A DNA stretch of 64,000 nucleotides from NCBI RefSeq assembly GCF_012034245.1, contig NZ_JAATEO010000027.1, positions 1 through 64,000 on the forward strand, given 5' to 3'. Positions 7,503 to 16,487 of this stretch are shown here, piece by piece (within the stretch, counting starts at the first letter, position 1; the number at the start of each line of letters is the position of its first letter). The notes under the pieces were generated by a model that saw only the letters and a list, made by a program, of their open reading frames with translations, did not search any database and had not been told where the DNA came from. A program made the translations under genes and the position numbers. The DNA is from Micromonospora thermarum (GTDB lineage Bacteria > Actinomycetota > Actinomycetes > Mycobacteriales > Micromonosporaceae).

Positions 7503-8378
7503 ATGCCTGATCCGTTGCTTCGGGTGCAGTCCCAGCTCACCGACCGCGATCTCGTGTTGCTCGGCTGGTTGGCCGACCACGGGGTGCTCACCTCTTTCCA
7601 GATCGCCCACGCCCTGTTCCCGTCGGTTGACTACGCGCAGGAGCGCCTGCGGGCCTTGACGCGGAAGTTGGGGGTGGTGGATCGGTTCCGGCCGCAGAAG
7701 CCCGACGGCGGTTCCTACCCCTACCACTACGTGCTGGCGCAGCTTGGCGTCGAGGTCGTCGCCGCGCAGCGGGGCGAGGACCTGCCGCGTAAGGACCAGG
7801 CCCGCCGCAGGCGTTGGCACCTGACGAGGCGGGCGAACCTGCCGCACCTGCTGGGGATCAACGGCTTCTTCACCGTCCTCGCCGGCCACGCCCGTACCCA
7901 TCCGGGCAGCGAGTTGGTGCGCTGGTGGCCGCCGGCGCGCTGCCAGCAGGTGGGTGCCTTTGCCGAGCCCGACGATGACATCTCGGTCCGCGTGTATGCG
8001 CCGAGGTCGCGGCCGGACGGGCACGGCATCTGGGTCGAGGGTGACCGGAGGGTGCCGTTCTTCCTGGAGTACGACCTGGGCACCGAACGGCCGCTGTCCC
8101 GGCTGGTCGACAAGATCCACGGCTACCGGGAACTCGCCCACGTCACGGGCCGGATCTGGCCGGTGCTGTTCTGGCTGCCGTCCCCGGCGCGGGAGCGGCA
8201 CCTGCACCAGGAACTCGCCGCTGCCGGGGTCCGCTACCCGGTGGCCACCGCCGTACACGCCGAGGTTACCGGCATCAATCCTGCCGAGGCGGTGTGGTGG
8301 CAGTACCGCTCCGATCGGGCGCCGGTGCGCCTGGCCGACCTCCCCGCCGCCGACAGCGGCACCCGACGGGCCGCCTGA
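7503..8378 (+). CDS. Replication-relaxation family protein
   Basis: This 291-residue protein opens with a winged-helix-like domain (LTDRDLVLLGWLADHGVL and FQIAHALFPSVDYAQERLRAL). The central part, with HLLGINGFFTVLA, EYDLGTERPLSRLVDKIHGYREL and VLFWLPSPARERHLHQEL, is typical of the replication-relaxation (Replic_Relax) family found on actinobacterial plasmids and integrative elements. Family members are thought to help plasmid replication or DNA relaxation, but the biochemistry is poorly known. GGGAAGG precedes the ATG. The gene supports an integrative or plasmid-derived origin for the segment 2.8-10.8 kb. Confidence 0.8.
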   Translation: MPDPLLRVQSQLTDRDLVLLGWLADHGVLTSFQIAHALFPSVDYAQERLRALTRKLGVVDRFRPQKPDGGSYPYHYVLAQLGVEVVAAQRGEDLPRKDQARRRRWHLTRRANLPHLLGINGFFTVLAGHARTHPGSELVRWWPPARCQQVGAFAEPDDDISVRVYAPRSRPDGHGIWVEGDRRVPFFLEYDLGTERPLSRLVDKIHGYRELAHVTGRIWPVLFWLPSPARERHLHQELAAAGVRYPVATAVHAEVTGINPAEAVWWQYRSDRAPVRLADLPAADSGTRRAA

Positions 8379-8543
8379 GCGGGGTCAGTACCGACCGCCC
8401 CGGTTGCGCGGCTGTGTGCCCCACACGGGCGGGAACAGGGCCGGCTACCCATCGTGCGAGGCGGCCCGTGGTCGGGCCGGGCGGTGACGGCACCGCACCA
8501 GACGGAGCAGGTGAGGGCGCGGGCGATACCTCGCTGCCCGCCG

Positions 8544-8637
8544 TGACAGCAAGGCTCGGCGTCTGTCAGCCGCTCTCCGGCGCCCCTTGGTGAGTTCCCG
8601 TGAGTTGCTGACAGTTCGGATCCCTTCCTGGTGACAG
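8544..8637. repeat. Cluster of TGACAG motifs
   Basis: TGACAG occurs at 8544-8549, 8609-8614 and 8632-8637, and inverted at 8563-8568. The cluster lies in the 370-base gap 8379-8747, followed by a locally AT-richer stretch (8680-8720). Spacing is irregular. It might bind a replication or excision protein of the element. No gene is seen in this gap. Confidence 0.3.
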
Positions 8638-8797
8638 CCCGCAGAGCTATCATCCGCGCCCCATCAGGTCAGGAGGCCAATGGCATTAAACAGCTTTTCC
8701 GCATTAATCGGATCGATCGCGCGATTGCGCGCAAGAGAGGAAACCGCATGAACGAAGGACTCCGACCCCAGCAGCTTCACACGCTTTTCGGAGGACC

Positions 8798-9046
8798 GTG
8801 GCCACCGCGCCCCATCACGACGAAAACATTGTCCGGAGCTATCCTGACGACCCGCATCCCGGTACCGCCCCAAATTGTGGCGGTGCGAAAACCACCTCGA
8901 CCGGCGGAAAGGAAACGACGATCCCGATGCGTATCGCACGCGTCGACACCATTCCCATGACCGCCGAGGACCTCGACAACGCCGCCGAAGCCCTCGCCGT
9001 CCTGCTCAACCACTTCCGGCGCGAGCACCCCGACCTCGCAGCCTGA
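8798..9046 (+). CDS. Small hypothetical protein upstream of the recombinase
   Basis: This 82-residue frame starts at a GTG preceded by GGAGG. Its second half (MTAEDLDNAAEALAVLLNHF) is a good amphipathic helix, while the first half is unusual in composition. Translation might really begin at the internal ATG at 8927, giving about 39 residues. An overlapping frame (8748-8960) also has a fair ribosome site, so the exact coding frame here is uncertain. It precedes the serine recombinase by 85 bases and could be an excision or regulatory partner. Confidence 0.4.
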   Translation: MATAPHHDENIVRSYPDDPHPGTAPNCGGAKTTSTGGKETTIPMRIARVDTIPMTAEDLDNAAEALAVLLNHFRREHPDLAA

Positions 9047-9131
9047 ACCCCTCGCCCAACGCCGCGCGGCGGCCCACCCGCGTGGGCCGCCCCCGGCCAA
9101 CCCACCCCGACCGTTATGGAGGATTCGCCTG

Positions 9132-10784
9132 ATGACAGGCAAGCCCACCCCCACCAGCCCACCGAAGCGGCGCGGCCGGCGCGCCCCCACCCCCACCCAG
9201 CCGGACACGCCGGCCGGGCCGTGCCGGGTGTGCATCTACGTCCGCCGCTCCACCGACGACGAGCACCAACCCTTCTCCCTGCTCGCCCAACGCGCCGCCC
9301 TACAGAAGTACGTCAAGAACCACCCCGGGTGGGTCATCGTCTGCGAATTCGAAGACGACGCCTCCGGCGCCACCACCGACCGCCCCGGGCTGAAGAAAGC
9401 ACTCGACGCGGCGAAAGCCGGAATGTACGACGTCCTGCTCGTCTACCGACTCGACCGATTCAGCCGCAGCGTCGCCGACCTCCTCGATCTCATCGGAACG
9501 CTCGAAGCCGCGGGCGTGCGATTCTCCTCCGCCACCGAACCCGTCGACACCGGCGGCCCCTTCGGCCGCATGATGCTGCAACTCCTCGCCGTGTTCGCCG
9601 AATTCGAACGCAACATCATCATCGACCGAGTAAAGAGTGGCATGACCGCGAAAGCCAGCAAAGGCCAATGGGCCGGCGGCACCCGCCCCTACGGCTACCT
9701 CGTCGACCCCGACACCCAGCGCCTCGTACCCCATCCCGACGAGGCGCCCGTCCTCCGCGACATCTTCCGCCTGTACACCCGCGACCGACACGGCACCCGC
9801 GCCATCGCCACCGAGTTGAACGCCCGCGGCGTGCCCAACCGCACCGGCAAGAAGTGGTCCGGACACACCATCAACCGGATCCTGGACAACCCCGCCTACG
9901 TCGGGGACATCGCCTACCGCGACATCCTCGTCCCCGACGCCCACCCGGCGCTCATCGACCGGGACACCTTCCGCCGCGCCCAGGACATCGCCAACGCCCG
10001 CGGTGACGTCCAAACCCAGCGGGCCATGTCCGACTCGGACTACTACCTCACCGGCCTCCTGACATGTCCGCAGTGCGGACAGCGCTACATCGGCACGTCC
10101 GCCAAAGGCCGCACCCGCCGCTACCGCTACTACACCTGCTTCACCCGCACCCGCTACGGCAAACACGCCACCTGCACCGCACCCAGACTCCCCGCGGACG
10201 ACCTCGACCGCATGATCCTCAAGGCCCTCCACGACTTCTACACCACCGCCGAACCCGTCCTGGCCGCCATGATCGAACGCGCCCAAGCCCAACGCGACAG
10301 CACCAGCAATGACCGGCGCGCCGAACTCACCGCCATCGCCCACCAGATCACCAGCACCGAGAACGCGATCGACCGGTATCACACGGCGTTCGAAAACGGC
10401 ACCATGGACGACGCCACCGCCGGCCCACGTATCCGGGAACTCCGCCAACGGCTGGCCCAACTCCAGGCCCGGCACACCGAACTCGAAACCGACCTGACCT
10501 CCCAGCCCACGCCCCCGCCGCCCGGCACCGTCGCCCGGATCCGCGACCACCTCAGCACCATCATGGCCAGCGGCAGCGCCACCGAACGCAAAGCCGCCAT
10601 CGAAGCCCTCATCGCCGAAGTCCAACTCACCGACCAGGGACTCGTACCCGTGTTCAAGATCCCCAACGACACGACAATGCCCCCGCCCGAAACGGACGGG
10701 GGCAACCCGAAAGAGCCACCGGTTCGCACAATGGTGCGGTCGGTGGGGCGGGCGGGACTCGAACCCGCGACCGAGGGATTATGA
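9132..10784 (+). CDS. Large serine recombinase (integrase)
   Basis: This 550-residue protein has the large-serine-recombinase layout. The resolvase catalytic domain (about 33-185) has the nucleophile in YVRRS (Ser40) and the YRLDRFSRS helix. The Recombinase domain (about 200-300) carries GTRPYGYLVD. A zinc ribbon with four cysteines (LLTCPQCG to ATC, about 310-350) and a long helical region (about 375-480) follow. It catalyses site-specific integration or excision through a Ser-DNA link. GGAGG lies before the ATG at 9132. The last codons (GRAGLEPATEGL) are read from the tRNA-Met-derived repeat 10742-10786, so the gene abuts an attachment site. It could be the integrase of an element to the left of this repeat. 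Confidence 0.93.
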   Translation: MTGKPTPTSPPKRRGRRAPTPTQPDTPAGPCRVCIYVRRSTDDEHQPFSLLAQRAALQKYVKNHPGWVIVCEFEDDASGATTDRPGLKKALDAAKAGMYDVLLVYRLDRFSRSVADLLDLIGTLEAAGVRFSSATEPVDTGGPFGRMMLQLLAVFAEFERNIIIDRVKSGMTAKASKGQWAGGTRPYGYLVDPDTQRLVPHPDEAPVLRDIFRLYTRDRHGTRAIATELNARGVPNRTGKKWSGHTINRILDNPAYVGDIAYRDILVPDAHPALIDRDTFRRAQDIANARGDVQTQRAMSDSDYYLTGLLTCPQCGQRYIGTSAKGRTRRYRYYTCFTRTRYGKHATCTAPRLPADDLDRMILKALHDFYTTAEPVLAAMIERAQAQRDSTSNDRRAELTAIAHQITSTENAIDRYHTAFENGTMDDATAGPRIRELRQRLAQLQARHTELETDLTSQPTPPPPGTVARIRDHLSTIMASGSATERKAAIEALIAEVQLTDQGLVPVFKIPNDTTMPPPETDGGNPKEPPVRTMVRSVGRAGLEPATEGL

Positions 10785-10786
10785 GT
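10742..10786 (-). repeat. 45-bp copy of the tRNA-Met 3' half (attachment site)
   Basis: These 45 bases are identical to 20064-20108, the 3' half of the intact tRNA-Met gene from the anticodon loop to the acceptor end plus part of CCA. Both copies have the same orientation, as expected for attL/attR made by integration at a tRNA 3' end. The repeat also forms the stop-codon region of the serine recombinase. No further feature is seen between 10787 and 11019. Confidence 0.85.
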
Positions 10787-11019
10787 TGAATCCCCGTCGT
10801 GATTCGGGGTTGCTGACAGCCCATAGGGGTGTCTATCTGTCCAGGCAGATGCCCCTACGGATGTCATCGGATGCCGGCCTATGATCTTCGGTCCTGGGGC
10901 ATCCGGGCTCACAACGGGCCCACCAGCAACGGCAACCCTTTAGCTTGGACCGCGGCTGTCGACGGTCGGGGGCGTAGTAACCCTTACGCATCTTGTCTAC
11001 GGCCATCGAAGGCTAAGCG

Positions 11020-12226
11020 CTAGCTCGTCACTGGTGGAAGAATGACGGTCGATGAGCCTTCGGCTCGTAGTGCAGCCGTACCGCCATACACCCTGTCCAT
11101 CAATCTGATGAGGTGGCTCAGTGCCTGTTCGATTGTGGCCGGCTGCTCCCCCGGATAGTGACGGCTCATCCATGTGCTCAGAGCGACAGCCGCGAAGGTG
11201 GAGAGTTGTGCCAGGAAACCCAGCGGGTGATCTCCGATTTTGCCCGGCGCAGAACCCGCTGAAAATGATTCCGCTAGGCCTTGCATTACCGTAAATCGAG
11301 TCACGAAGCCTGGGTGCGTTCCGGCGGAATCGGATTCCACCCATTCGCCGGTGACGTGCGCTAAAGTTACGAGGGCAAGCGACGAGCCGGCGACAGCTCG
11401 GTATAGGTCAGCGAATGTTGGTTCCCGTTCTATTGCCTGCGCGACGATTAGGTACGCGAGTAGATCGGCCTGAAGCTCCTCGCGCTGAGAGTTGTTCAGT
11501 GCTGCCATAGCCGGGAATATTCCGAGCTTTTCGACTGTCTGGTCGACAATTAGTTTGGCCCGTCGCCTATCTCTTCTGCTGACTGTGTGGCCAAGGAGGT
11601 GATGCGAGGAGCTCGTGGGCTATCACGAAGGACTCCGCCGCGTCAACCATATCCTCTTGCAGGTTCTCACGCCCCACGGTTAGGCGACGCTGAACCGGGT
11701 TGCTGGTGGCTACAAGGTGTCGGTCTAGCCATGCATCACGTTCATTCTCTAACTGGTCCCAGGGCTCTAGGAAGCGCTTGTTGATTGAAGCACTCAATTC
11801 CTCCGACTTGATGGCGCCCTGCATTACGTGGAGGGAAAAATCCTTTAGGTGATGAAAGAACTCGTCATAGGCTGCGGCATAAGCGCTCAATGTGAACGAG
11901 TACTGTACGTTAATCTCTAGTATGCCCGCTTTGCGCTCGGTCCAAGCGGCTGCATTCACGTCTCCCTGAAGCACTCTGCCTGCGAACAGATTTGCAGCTA
12001 ACGCGCGCCATTCGGCAGGAACGGCATCGATAAGGTCATCCAAGAGGAATGTCAAGCGGGGGCAGTTCGAGCGCTCGGGCTGCCAATCCTGGGCGCGCCG
12101 CACCAGTGCTGGATCTAGATCTGCCTCTCGTCCGGCGTGTCGAAAAAAGAACAGCCAGAAGCTTAGATCTGGGGGCATCCTGTGAACGTGGAAGAACTTT
12201 CCTCTGGAATTCTTAAGTGTGGCCAT
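11020..12226 (-). pseudogene. Frameshifted HExxH metalloprotease-like gene
   Basis: Two consecutive minus-strand frames, 12226-11567 (219 aa) and 11508-11020 (162 aa), appear to be one gene. The first ends in AHELLASPPWPHSQ. Skipping a single base near 11605 turns this into HELLHHLLGH, a perfect HExxH zinc-protease motif, and continues in the frame of the second part, where REELQADLLAY resembles the downstream acidic ligand region. The total length 1207 is 402 codons plus one base, exactly as a one-base insertion predicts. The intact protein would be about 401 residues, probably an intracellular metalloprotease-like protein. A sequencing error could explain the shift as well as true inactivation. 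The gene is lower in GC than the core genes. Confidence 0.6.
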
Positions 12227-12239
12227 GCCGGCGTGTCTA

Positions 12240-12725
12240 TTACTCGGCGCGCTTGGCGAAGTATGGCCTCAACATCTGGGTGGTCCATTCGGCTTGACGG
12301 ACTTCGCCTCTCGGGCCGAACTCCGAGAACCATGGCTTGATGTCCAGAATGGGGGTGCCGTCCACCGCGTCTAATTCCTCGACGTAAAGGTCAAGCCCGT
12401 CAACTTTGGTCAGGCGGCATCGAGATACACCCAACCAGTTGATGCGCCGCATGTTTCGATGGCCAAAAATGCCTACCTCTGGCCACTGTGGGTTGTCTCT
12501 GGGGCGACGCGCGCCTAGGTTGAGATCAGTCGGATCGGTGAGGTGGAACCGAAAGATGACCTCAAGATGGGAGAACTCTTCTAGCCCCTTCGTGGCTTCC
12601 GGGGTGAAGCGTTCTCCATCAATTCGGATAATTGCCTGGCTTCCGCCCCAATAATCGTCGGTCGGCTCACTTCTTCCGCCTACCACGTGCGCGACGGGTT
12701 CTACTGTGAACTTGTCGGCTGCCAC
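12240..12725 (-). CDS. TrmO/TsaA-like tRNA methyltransferase
   Basis: This 161-residue protein spans one TsaA (UPF0066) domain. E. coli TrmO uses S-adenosylmethionine to N6-methylate t6A37 in tRNA. Visible family features are GIFGHRNMRRINWLGVS (about 90-108), equivalent to the SAM-binding loop usually seen as ATRSPxRPNPIG, and DGTPILDIKPW (about 128-138). The loop diverges from the consensus (HRNMRRINW), so substrate or activity may differ. It lacks the extra C-terminal domain of long TrmO proteins. The gene lies between the broken protease gene and the XRE-TPR regulator on the same strand. Confidence 0.75.
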   Translation of the reverse strand: MAADKFTVEPVAHVVGGRSEPTDDYWGGSQAIIRIDGERFTPEATKGLEEFSHLEVIFRFHLTDPTDLNLGARRPRDNPQWPEVGIFGHRNMRRINWLGVSRCRLTKVDGLDLYVEELDAVDGTPILDIKPWFSEFGPRGEVRQAEWTTQMLRPYFAKRAE

Positions 12726-12759
12726 TCCGGCCTCCCGCTACTAGGATCAGCTGCTCATA

Positions 12760-14154
12760 TTATGCGAAGGATGAGAGGTAATTCTTGGCCCGCGTGTCCA
12801 CGTCTTGGACCGCTCGGATACTGCGGCGCTTGTAGGGGGCGAGGAGAGAGCGCATCTCGGCTGCTACCTGACGGGTGCGGCCTGACCGGACACCGTCCAT
12901 CGCGTCGAGGGCGCGCGACCATGTAGCGCAAGCCTCCTCAATCTCGCCTTGCCTGGCTTGAATGGCTCCCATGTAGCCGAGGGTGACGGCATGGGTTCGA
13001 GTAAAGGATGATGCTTTGCGGGTCTTGACGCTCCGGCGGAATTGCTTCGCTGCGCCGGCCAGGTCGCCGGTGTCGCGCAGCGCACATGCTGTCTCGTGCG
13101 CCAGGCTGGCCTCTCCGAAGAAGAACACGCGACCGGGCTCATCGTCGCCATCGGAGGCGGCGGCAAGGTCGTCCTCGGCGTGCAGAAGCGCACGAGCGGC
13201 CTGTTGGGTCTCCCCGTTCACCGCGAGTGCGCGAGCGTAGACGACGCCGAGCAGTGCCCGCTCTCGTGGGGCTGCGGCCTTGTAACGCTGAGTGTCCATC
13301 GACGCTGATGCGAGATTCAAAGAGTGCTTGTGGTGTCCCAGGTCGATCGCCTGGTGAGCCATTGCGCGCAGTACGTGGCCTGCCATCGCCGGATTCTCGG
13401 CTTCGGCAGCCAACTTAACTGACACGTTGAAATAGTGCTGAGCAACGTTGTGCTCGCCGTTGTCGAAAGCCATCCAGCCGGCGAGGTAGGAAAGTTCGCT
13501 GGCGGCCGTAAACATGTCTCGCCTGAGTGCGTCGTCGGCGTAGCGTCCGCATAGGAAGCTCGCCACGTCAGAGGTGAGGTACTGCACCACCGCTAAACGA
13601 GCGTGGCCACCGCCCCGGCGTTGGTCGACTCGGGAGAACAACGACGCCATGTCGCGTACGGCGTCGACGTCGCCTCGGCCCACCATCTTGCCGCCTGCTG
13701 CGCCGCGTGCTTGGCCGCGCGCGGCCATCTGCTCCCACCAGCGTCCGCCGGGCAGAGTCAGCGCGGCGAGCGAATAGGCGGCCGTGCTGAGTACGCGTCT
13801 GCGTTCAGCGTCCACGTCGACTCTCCCGAGTTCGGTTAGCGCAGCCAGCGTATCGACCCGCCACCCGAGCATGTCTCTGGAGGACAGCGGCGGAGCTGGT
13901 AACCCGATCTCATCGAGCGTGACCACCCGGCCAAGCTTTCGTGACAGTGCCTCGCACAACAGGCCGGGTGCTCGTCCGGAGGGCTTGGAGCCGGCGACCC
14001 AGTGCGACACGTGGGAGCGGCCGACGCCGCTGAACTCCATTGCGTTCATCTCCTGCGCAACGCGGACGAACGCCCGTGCCACCTCGGCGTGTGACATGCC
14101 GGCCTCGGCTATCACGGCTGCGAGCTTGGCGTTGCCCGCTCCTATGTGCGGCAC
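12760..14154 (-). CDS. XRE-type regulator with TPR-like helical repeats
   Basis: This 464-residue protein has an N-terminal helix-turn-helix-like region (about 5-80: MSHAEVARAFVRVAQEM, then SHVSHWVAGSKPS) and a long all-helical C-terminus (about 150-460) with TPR-like pairs such as AGWMAFDNGEHNVAQHYF and ACALRDTGDLAGAAKQF. Actinomycetes hold many such regulators with repeats that could sense a peptide or metabolite; targets are unknown. The start is a GTG at 14154. An inverted repeat TGAAAG-5-CTTTCA lies 14 bases upstream and could be an autoregulatory operator. Confidence 0.8.
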   Translation of the reverse strand: MPHIGAGNAKLAAVIAEAGMSHAEVARAFVRVAQEMNAMEFSGVGRSHVSHWVAGSKPSGRAPGLLCEALSRKLGRVVTLDEIGLPAPPLSSRDMLGWRVDTLAALTELGRVDVDAERRRVLSTAAYSLAALTLPGGRWWEQMAARGQARGAAGGKMVGRGDVDAVRDMASLFSRVDQRRGGGHARLAVVQYLTSDVASFLCGRYADDALRRDMFTAASELSYLAGWMAFDNGEHNVAQHYFNVSVKLAAEAENPAMAGHVLRAMAHQAIDLGHHKHSLNLASASMDTQRYKAAAPRERALLGVVYARALAVNGETQQAARALLHAEDDLAAASDGDDEPGRVFFFGEASLAHETACALRDTGDLAGAAKQFRRSVKTRKASSFTRTHAVTLGYMGAIQARQGEIEEACATWSRALDAMDGVRSGRTRQVAAEMRSLLAPYKRRSIRAVQDVDTRAKNYLSSFA

Positions 14155-14167
14155 GGTTACCCCCGCC

Positions 14168-14184
14168 TGAAAGTCGATCTTTCA
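14168..14184. promoter_or_regulatory. Inverted repeat upstream of the XRE-TPR gene
   Basis: TGAAAG (14168-14173) and CTTTCA (14179-14184) are perfect inverse copies separated by five bases, directly upstream of the GTG at 14154. Position suggests an operator of that regulator. Confidence 0.4.
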
Positions 14185-14407
14185 CCACGTTCACCGCTTC
14201 GACGTGCGTCACAGCGTACATACCGCCCGTGGTTTGCGGTTCGCTACAGGTAGCCGGGCCGGCGACCGATGCGGCGGACGGAATCGCCTTATCTGACGCC
14301 GGTCTTGCGTACGGAGAACTGTTGACGGCTCCCCACTTCTACGAGCGGTGTGCGCCGTGGTGGTGGGTGACGGGCAGGGCCGCCGTGTGGAGGCCCACGA
14401 TGCGTCC

Positions 14408-14809
14408 ATGCGGCGTGCCCTGCCCCCTGTGGAGGTCGATCGCGTGGCGACTTATTCCGGCGGCGAACAGGTCGACGCCGCGCAGGTCGCGTTGGAGCGA
14501 CATGCGGTGTCGAGTGCGGACGGCCGGTGCATCGGCTGCGGAACGCTGGGACCATGCGCCGAGCGGGAGCACGCCGTACGAGTGTTTCGCCGCTCGCTTC
14601 GTCTGCCTCGGCGCATTCCCGGGGCGACACGCCCTGAGCTAGTCAACGCGCGCCGCGTCGGTGGTCCGGGCTTCCTGGCTGCTCCGCGATCCGTTGCCGC
14701 TGACGAGGCATGCACGTTGCCTGACTCGGCCCCGGCGCGCGCCGCTGCGGAGCGCGCGCCGGGTCGGCCGCGGGCTCATCCCGGGCCATGGGTCGGTGCT
14801 GCGTCGTGA
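14408..14809 (+). CDS. Small cysteine-containing protein, paralogue of 3160-3441
   Basis: From the ATG at 14408 the protein has 133 residues. The frame is open 20 codons further upstream, so the start is uncertain. Residues 39-85 repeat the pattern of the 93-aa protein at 3160-3441: CIGCGTLGPC, LPRRIPGATRP and LVNARR. The cysteines could bind zinc. The C-terminal 45 residues are low-complexity (A, P, R) and may not be conserved. It lies divergent from the XRE-TPR gene and upstream of the MurC-like gene, a position similar to its paralogue beside an XRE gene. Confidence 0.6.
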   Translation: MRRALPPVEVDRVATYSGGEQVDAAQVALERHAVSSADGRCIGCGTLGPCAEREHAVRVFRRSLRLPRRIPGATRPELVNARRVGGPGFLAAPRSVAADEACTLPDSAPARAAAERAPGRPRAHPGPWVGAAS

Positions 14810-15029
14810 GTGCTGATGTCGTCGGGCGGCCCTGGATCGGATGTCAGGCGCGCTGCGGCGGTGCGGCCGGCGGATGGGCGACGCAGATCGATTGGACTCG
14901 CGCGGCCGAGCTGGTGACCCGAGGCCAGCTCGGCCGCGCAAGGAATCGCATCGATCGGAAGGAGTGGACTCCCTAGCACGTCAGCTCTTGAAACCACCCT
15001 GTCAGCTCTACCGAAGGAGACACGGCACC

Positions 15030-16475
15030 ATGACCGACACGGTCACCGGTAACCCGACGATCGAGGCCTACACCGGCCCGATCAACCTGTCCCGTCCGCA
15101 CTTCGTGGGCATCGGCGGTTGCGCGATGTCCGGCCTGGCGCGGCTGCTGGCCGAGCTGGGCCATCAGGTCAGCGGCAGCGACCTGCACGATTCGGCCACC
15201 CTGGCGGCGCTGCGTGCGGCCGGTGTGCAGGTGCAGGTGGGGCACGACCCGGCGCATATCGACGGGGCGAGCTGCGTCGTCTACACGACTGTGGCGCAGC
15301 ACGCGCCGGAGGTCCGCGCGGCCCGCGTCGCCGGTATCCCGGTGGTGCACCGGGCACAGGTTCTCGACTCGCTGGCCGCTTCGCGCCGGCTGGTGGCGGT
15401 ATCCGGCTCGCATGGCAAGTCCACCACGGCGGCGATGCTGGCCCACATCCTTTGCGCTCTCGGGGAGGACCCGACGCACCTGATCGGGGCCGACCTGACC
15501 GTCCCGGGGTCGGGCGCCCGTCTCGGGCGGTCCCGGCTGCTGGTCGCGGAGGCGGACGAGTCGGATCGCTCGTTTCACTTCCTCACCCCGTCGATCGCGG
15601 TCATGACGAACGTGACCGACGACCACCCGGAGAACTTCCTAAGCCACGCCGACGTGATGCGCGCCTATGTCGGGTTCGGCGGCCGGATCGCCCCGGACGG
15701 GTTCCTGATCGTCAACGCGGACTGTGTGGGTGCGACGGTGGCCGCTGACGTGATCACCGACGAGCGACCCGATCTGACGGTGCTGCGCTACGGCCGGGAC
15801 CGCACGGCGGACGTTCGGCTCTTGGACGTGCACGCCGAGGGCTGGTCGGCGTCGGCCACGGTGCGGCTGCCCAACGGCACGCAGGTCCGGTTGACCCTGC
15901 CGACCCCGGCGGCGCACCATCTGGACGACATGGCGGCGGCGGTGGCGTGCGCGGTGGTGCTGGGTCTGGACCCGGCCGACGTGGCCGGCGGGGCGTGCAC
16001 CTTCGCCGGGTTGCGCCGCCGGTTCGAGCACATCGACACCCGGGCCGGGGTGACGGTGATTGACTCCTACGCCGACCACCCCAACGAGATCGCCGCCGAC
16101 CTGGACGCCGCGCGCACCCTGGCGCGGGGGCGAGTCATCGTGGTGTTCCAGCCGTCCGGACACGCCCGCGTCCTGGCCTTCGGGGACCGCATCGGCGGAG
16201 TCCTGGCGGAGAAGGCCGATCACGTCCTGCTCTTGGACGTGCACGGCACCGTGCCGGCTGGCCGTCCGGAGGCAGACACGACCGCGATCGTGGCGCGGCT
16301 ACGCGACGGCCGGTACTGCCTGCCGCTCGGCCCGGACCACGCGGCGCGGGTCATTGCCCGGATGGCCGGCAGTGGTGATGTGGTACTGACGATGGGCACC
16401 GGCGACGTGACCGGCTACGGCCGGGCGATCTTGGACAGCCTGGGTAGCCGATCCGAGGTCGCTCTGTCCGCCTGA
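15030..16475 (+). CDS. MurC-like Mur ligase (UDP-MurNAc-L-alanine ligase family)
   Basis: This 481-residue protein has the three Mur ligase domains: an N-terminal Rossmann part with GIGGCAMSGLARLL (27-40), the ATP domain with GSHGKSTT (126-133) and DESDRSF (about 175), and the C-terminal domain with RRRFEHID and DSYADHPNEI. MurC joins L-alanine to UDP-MurNAc. The motif usually seen as DDYGHHP is DSYADHP here, and FQPHxxTR is FQPSGHAR, so the substrate may be altered. The ATG at 15030 follows GAAGGAGA. It is convergent with a MurF-like gene 12 bases away and lies on a mobile element, not in a dcw cluster. It is therefore probably an accessory ligase (antibiotic tolerance, cell-wall change or natural product). 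Confidence 0.85.
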   Translation: MTDTVTGNPTIEAYTGPINLSRPHFVGIGGCAMSGLARLLAELGHQVSGSDLHDSATLAALRAAGVQVQVGHDPAHIDGASCVVYTTVAQHAPEVRAARVAGIPVVHRAQVLDSLAASRRLVAVSGSHGKSTTAAMLAHILCALGEDPTHLIGADLTVPGSGARLGRSRLLVAEADESDRSFHFLTPSIAVMTNVTDDHPENFLSHADVMRAYVGFGGRIAPDGFLIVNADCVGATVAADVITDERPDLTVLRYGRDRTADVRLLDVHAEGWSASATVRLPNGTQVRLTLPTPAAHHLDDMAAAVACAVVLGLDPADVAGGACTFAGLRRRFEHIDTRAGVTVIDSYADHPNEIAADLDAARTLARGRVIVVFQPSGHARVLAFGDRIGGVLAEKADHVLLLDVHGTVPAGRPEADTTAIVARLRDGRYCLPLGPDHAARVIARMAGSGDVVLTMGTGDVTGYGRAILDSLGSRSEVALSA

Positions 16476-16487
16476 TCCCTTCCCTCG

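Noticed and set aside
7235..7510. 91-codon frame before the replication-relaxation gene
   Set aside because: No ribosome site; it runs into the real start at 7503; composition not protein-like.
8748..8960. 70-codon frame starting MNEGLRPQQ
   Set aside because: It has a ribosome site but its sequence is implausible and it overlaps the better-supported frame 8798-9046. It may be a leader peptide, but I cannot support it as a gene.
14841..15029. N-terminal extension of the MurC-like gene
   Set aside because: The frame is open, but the ATG at 15030 has GAAGGAGA upstream and the family domain begins soon after it.
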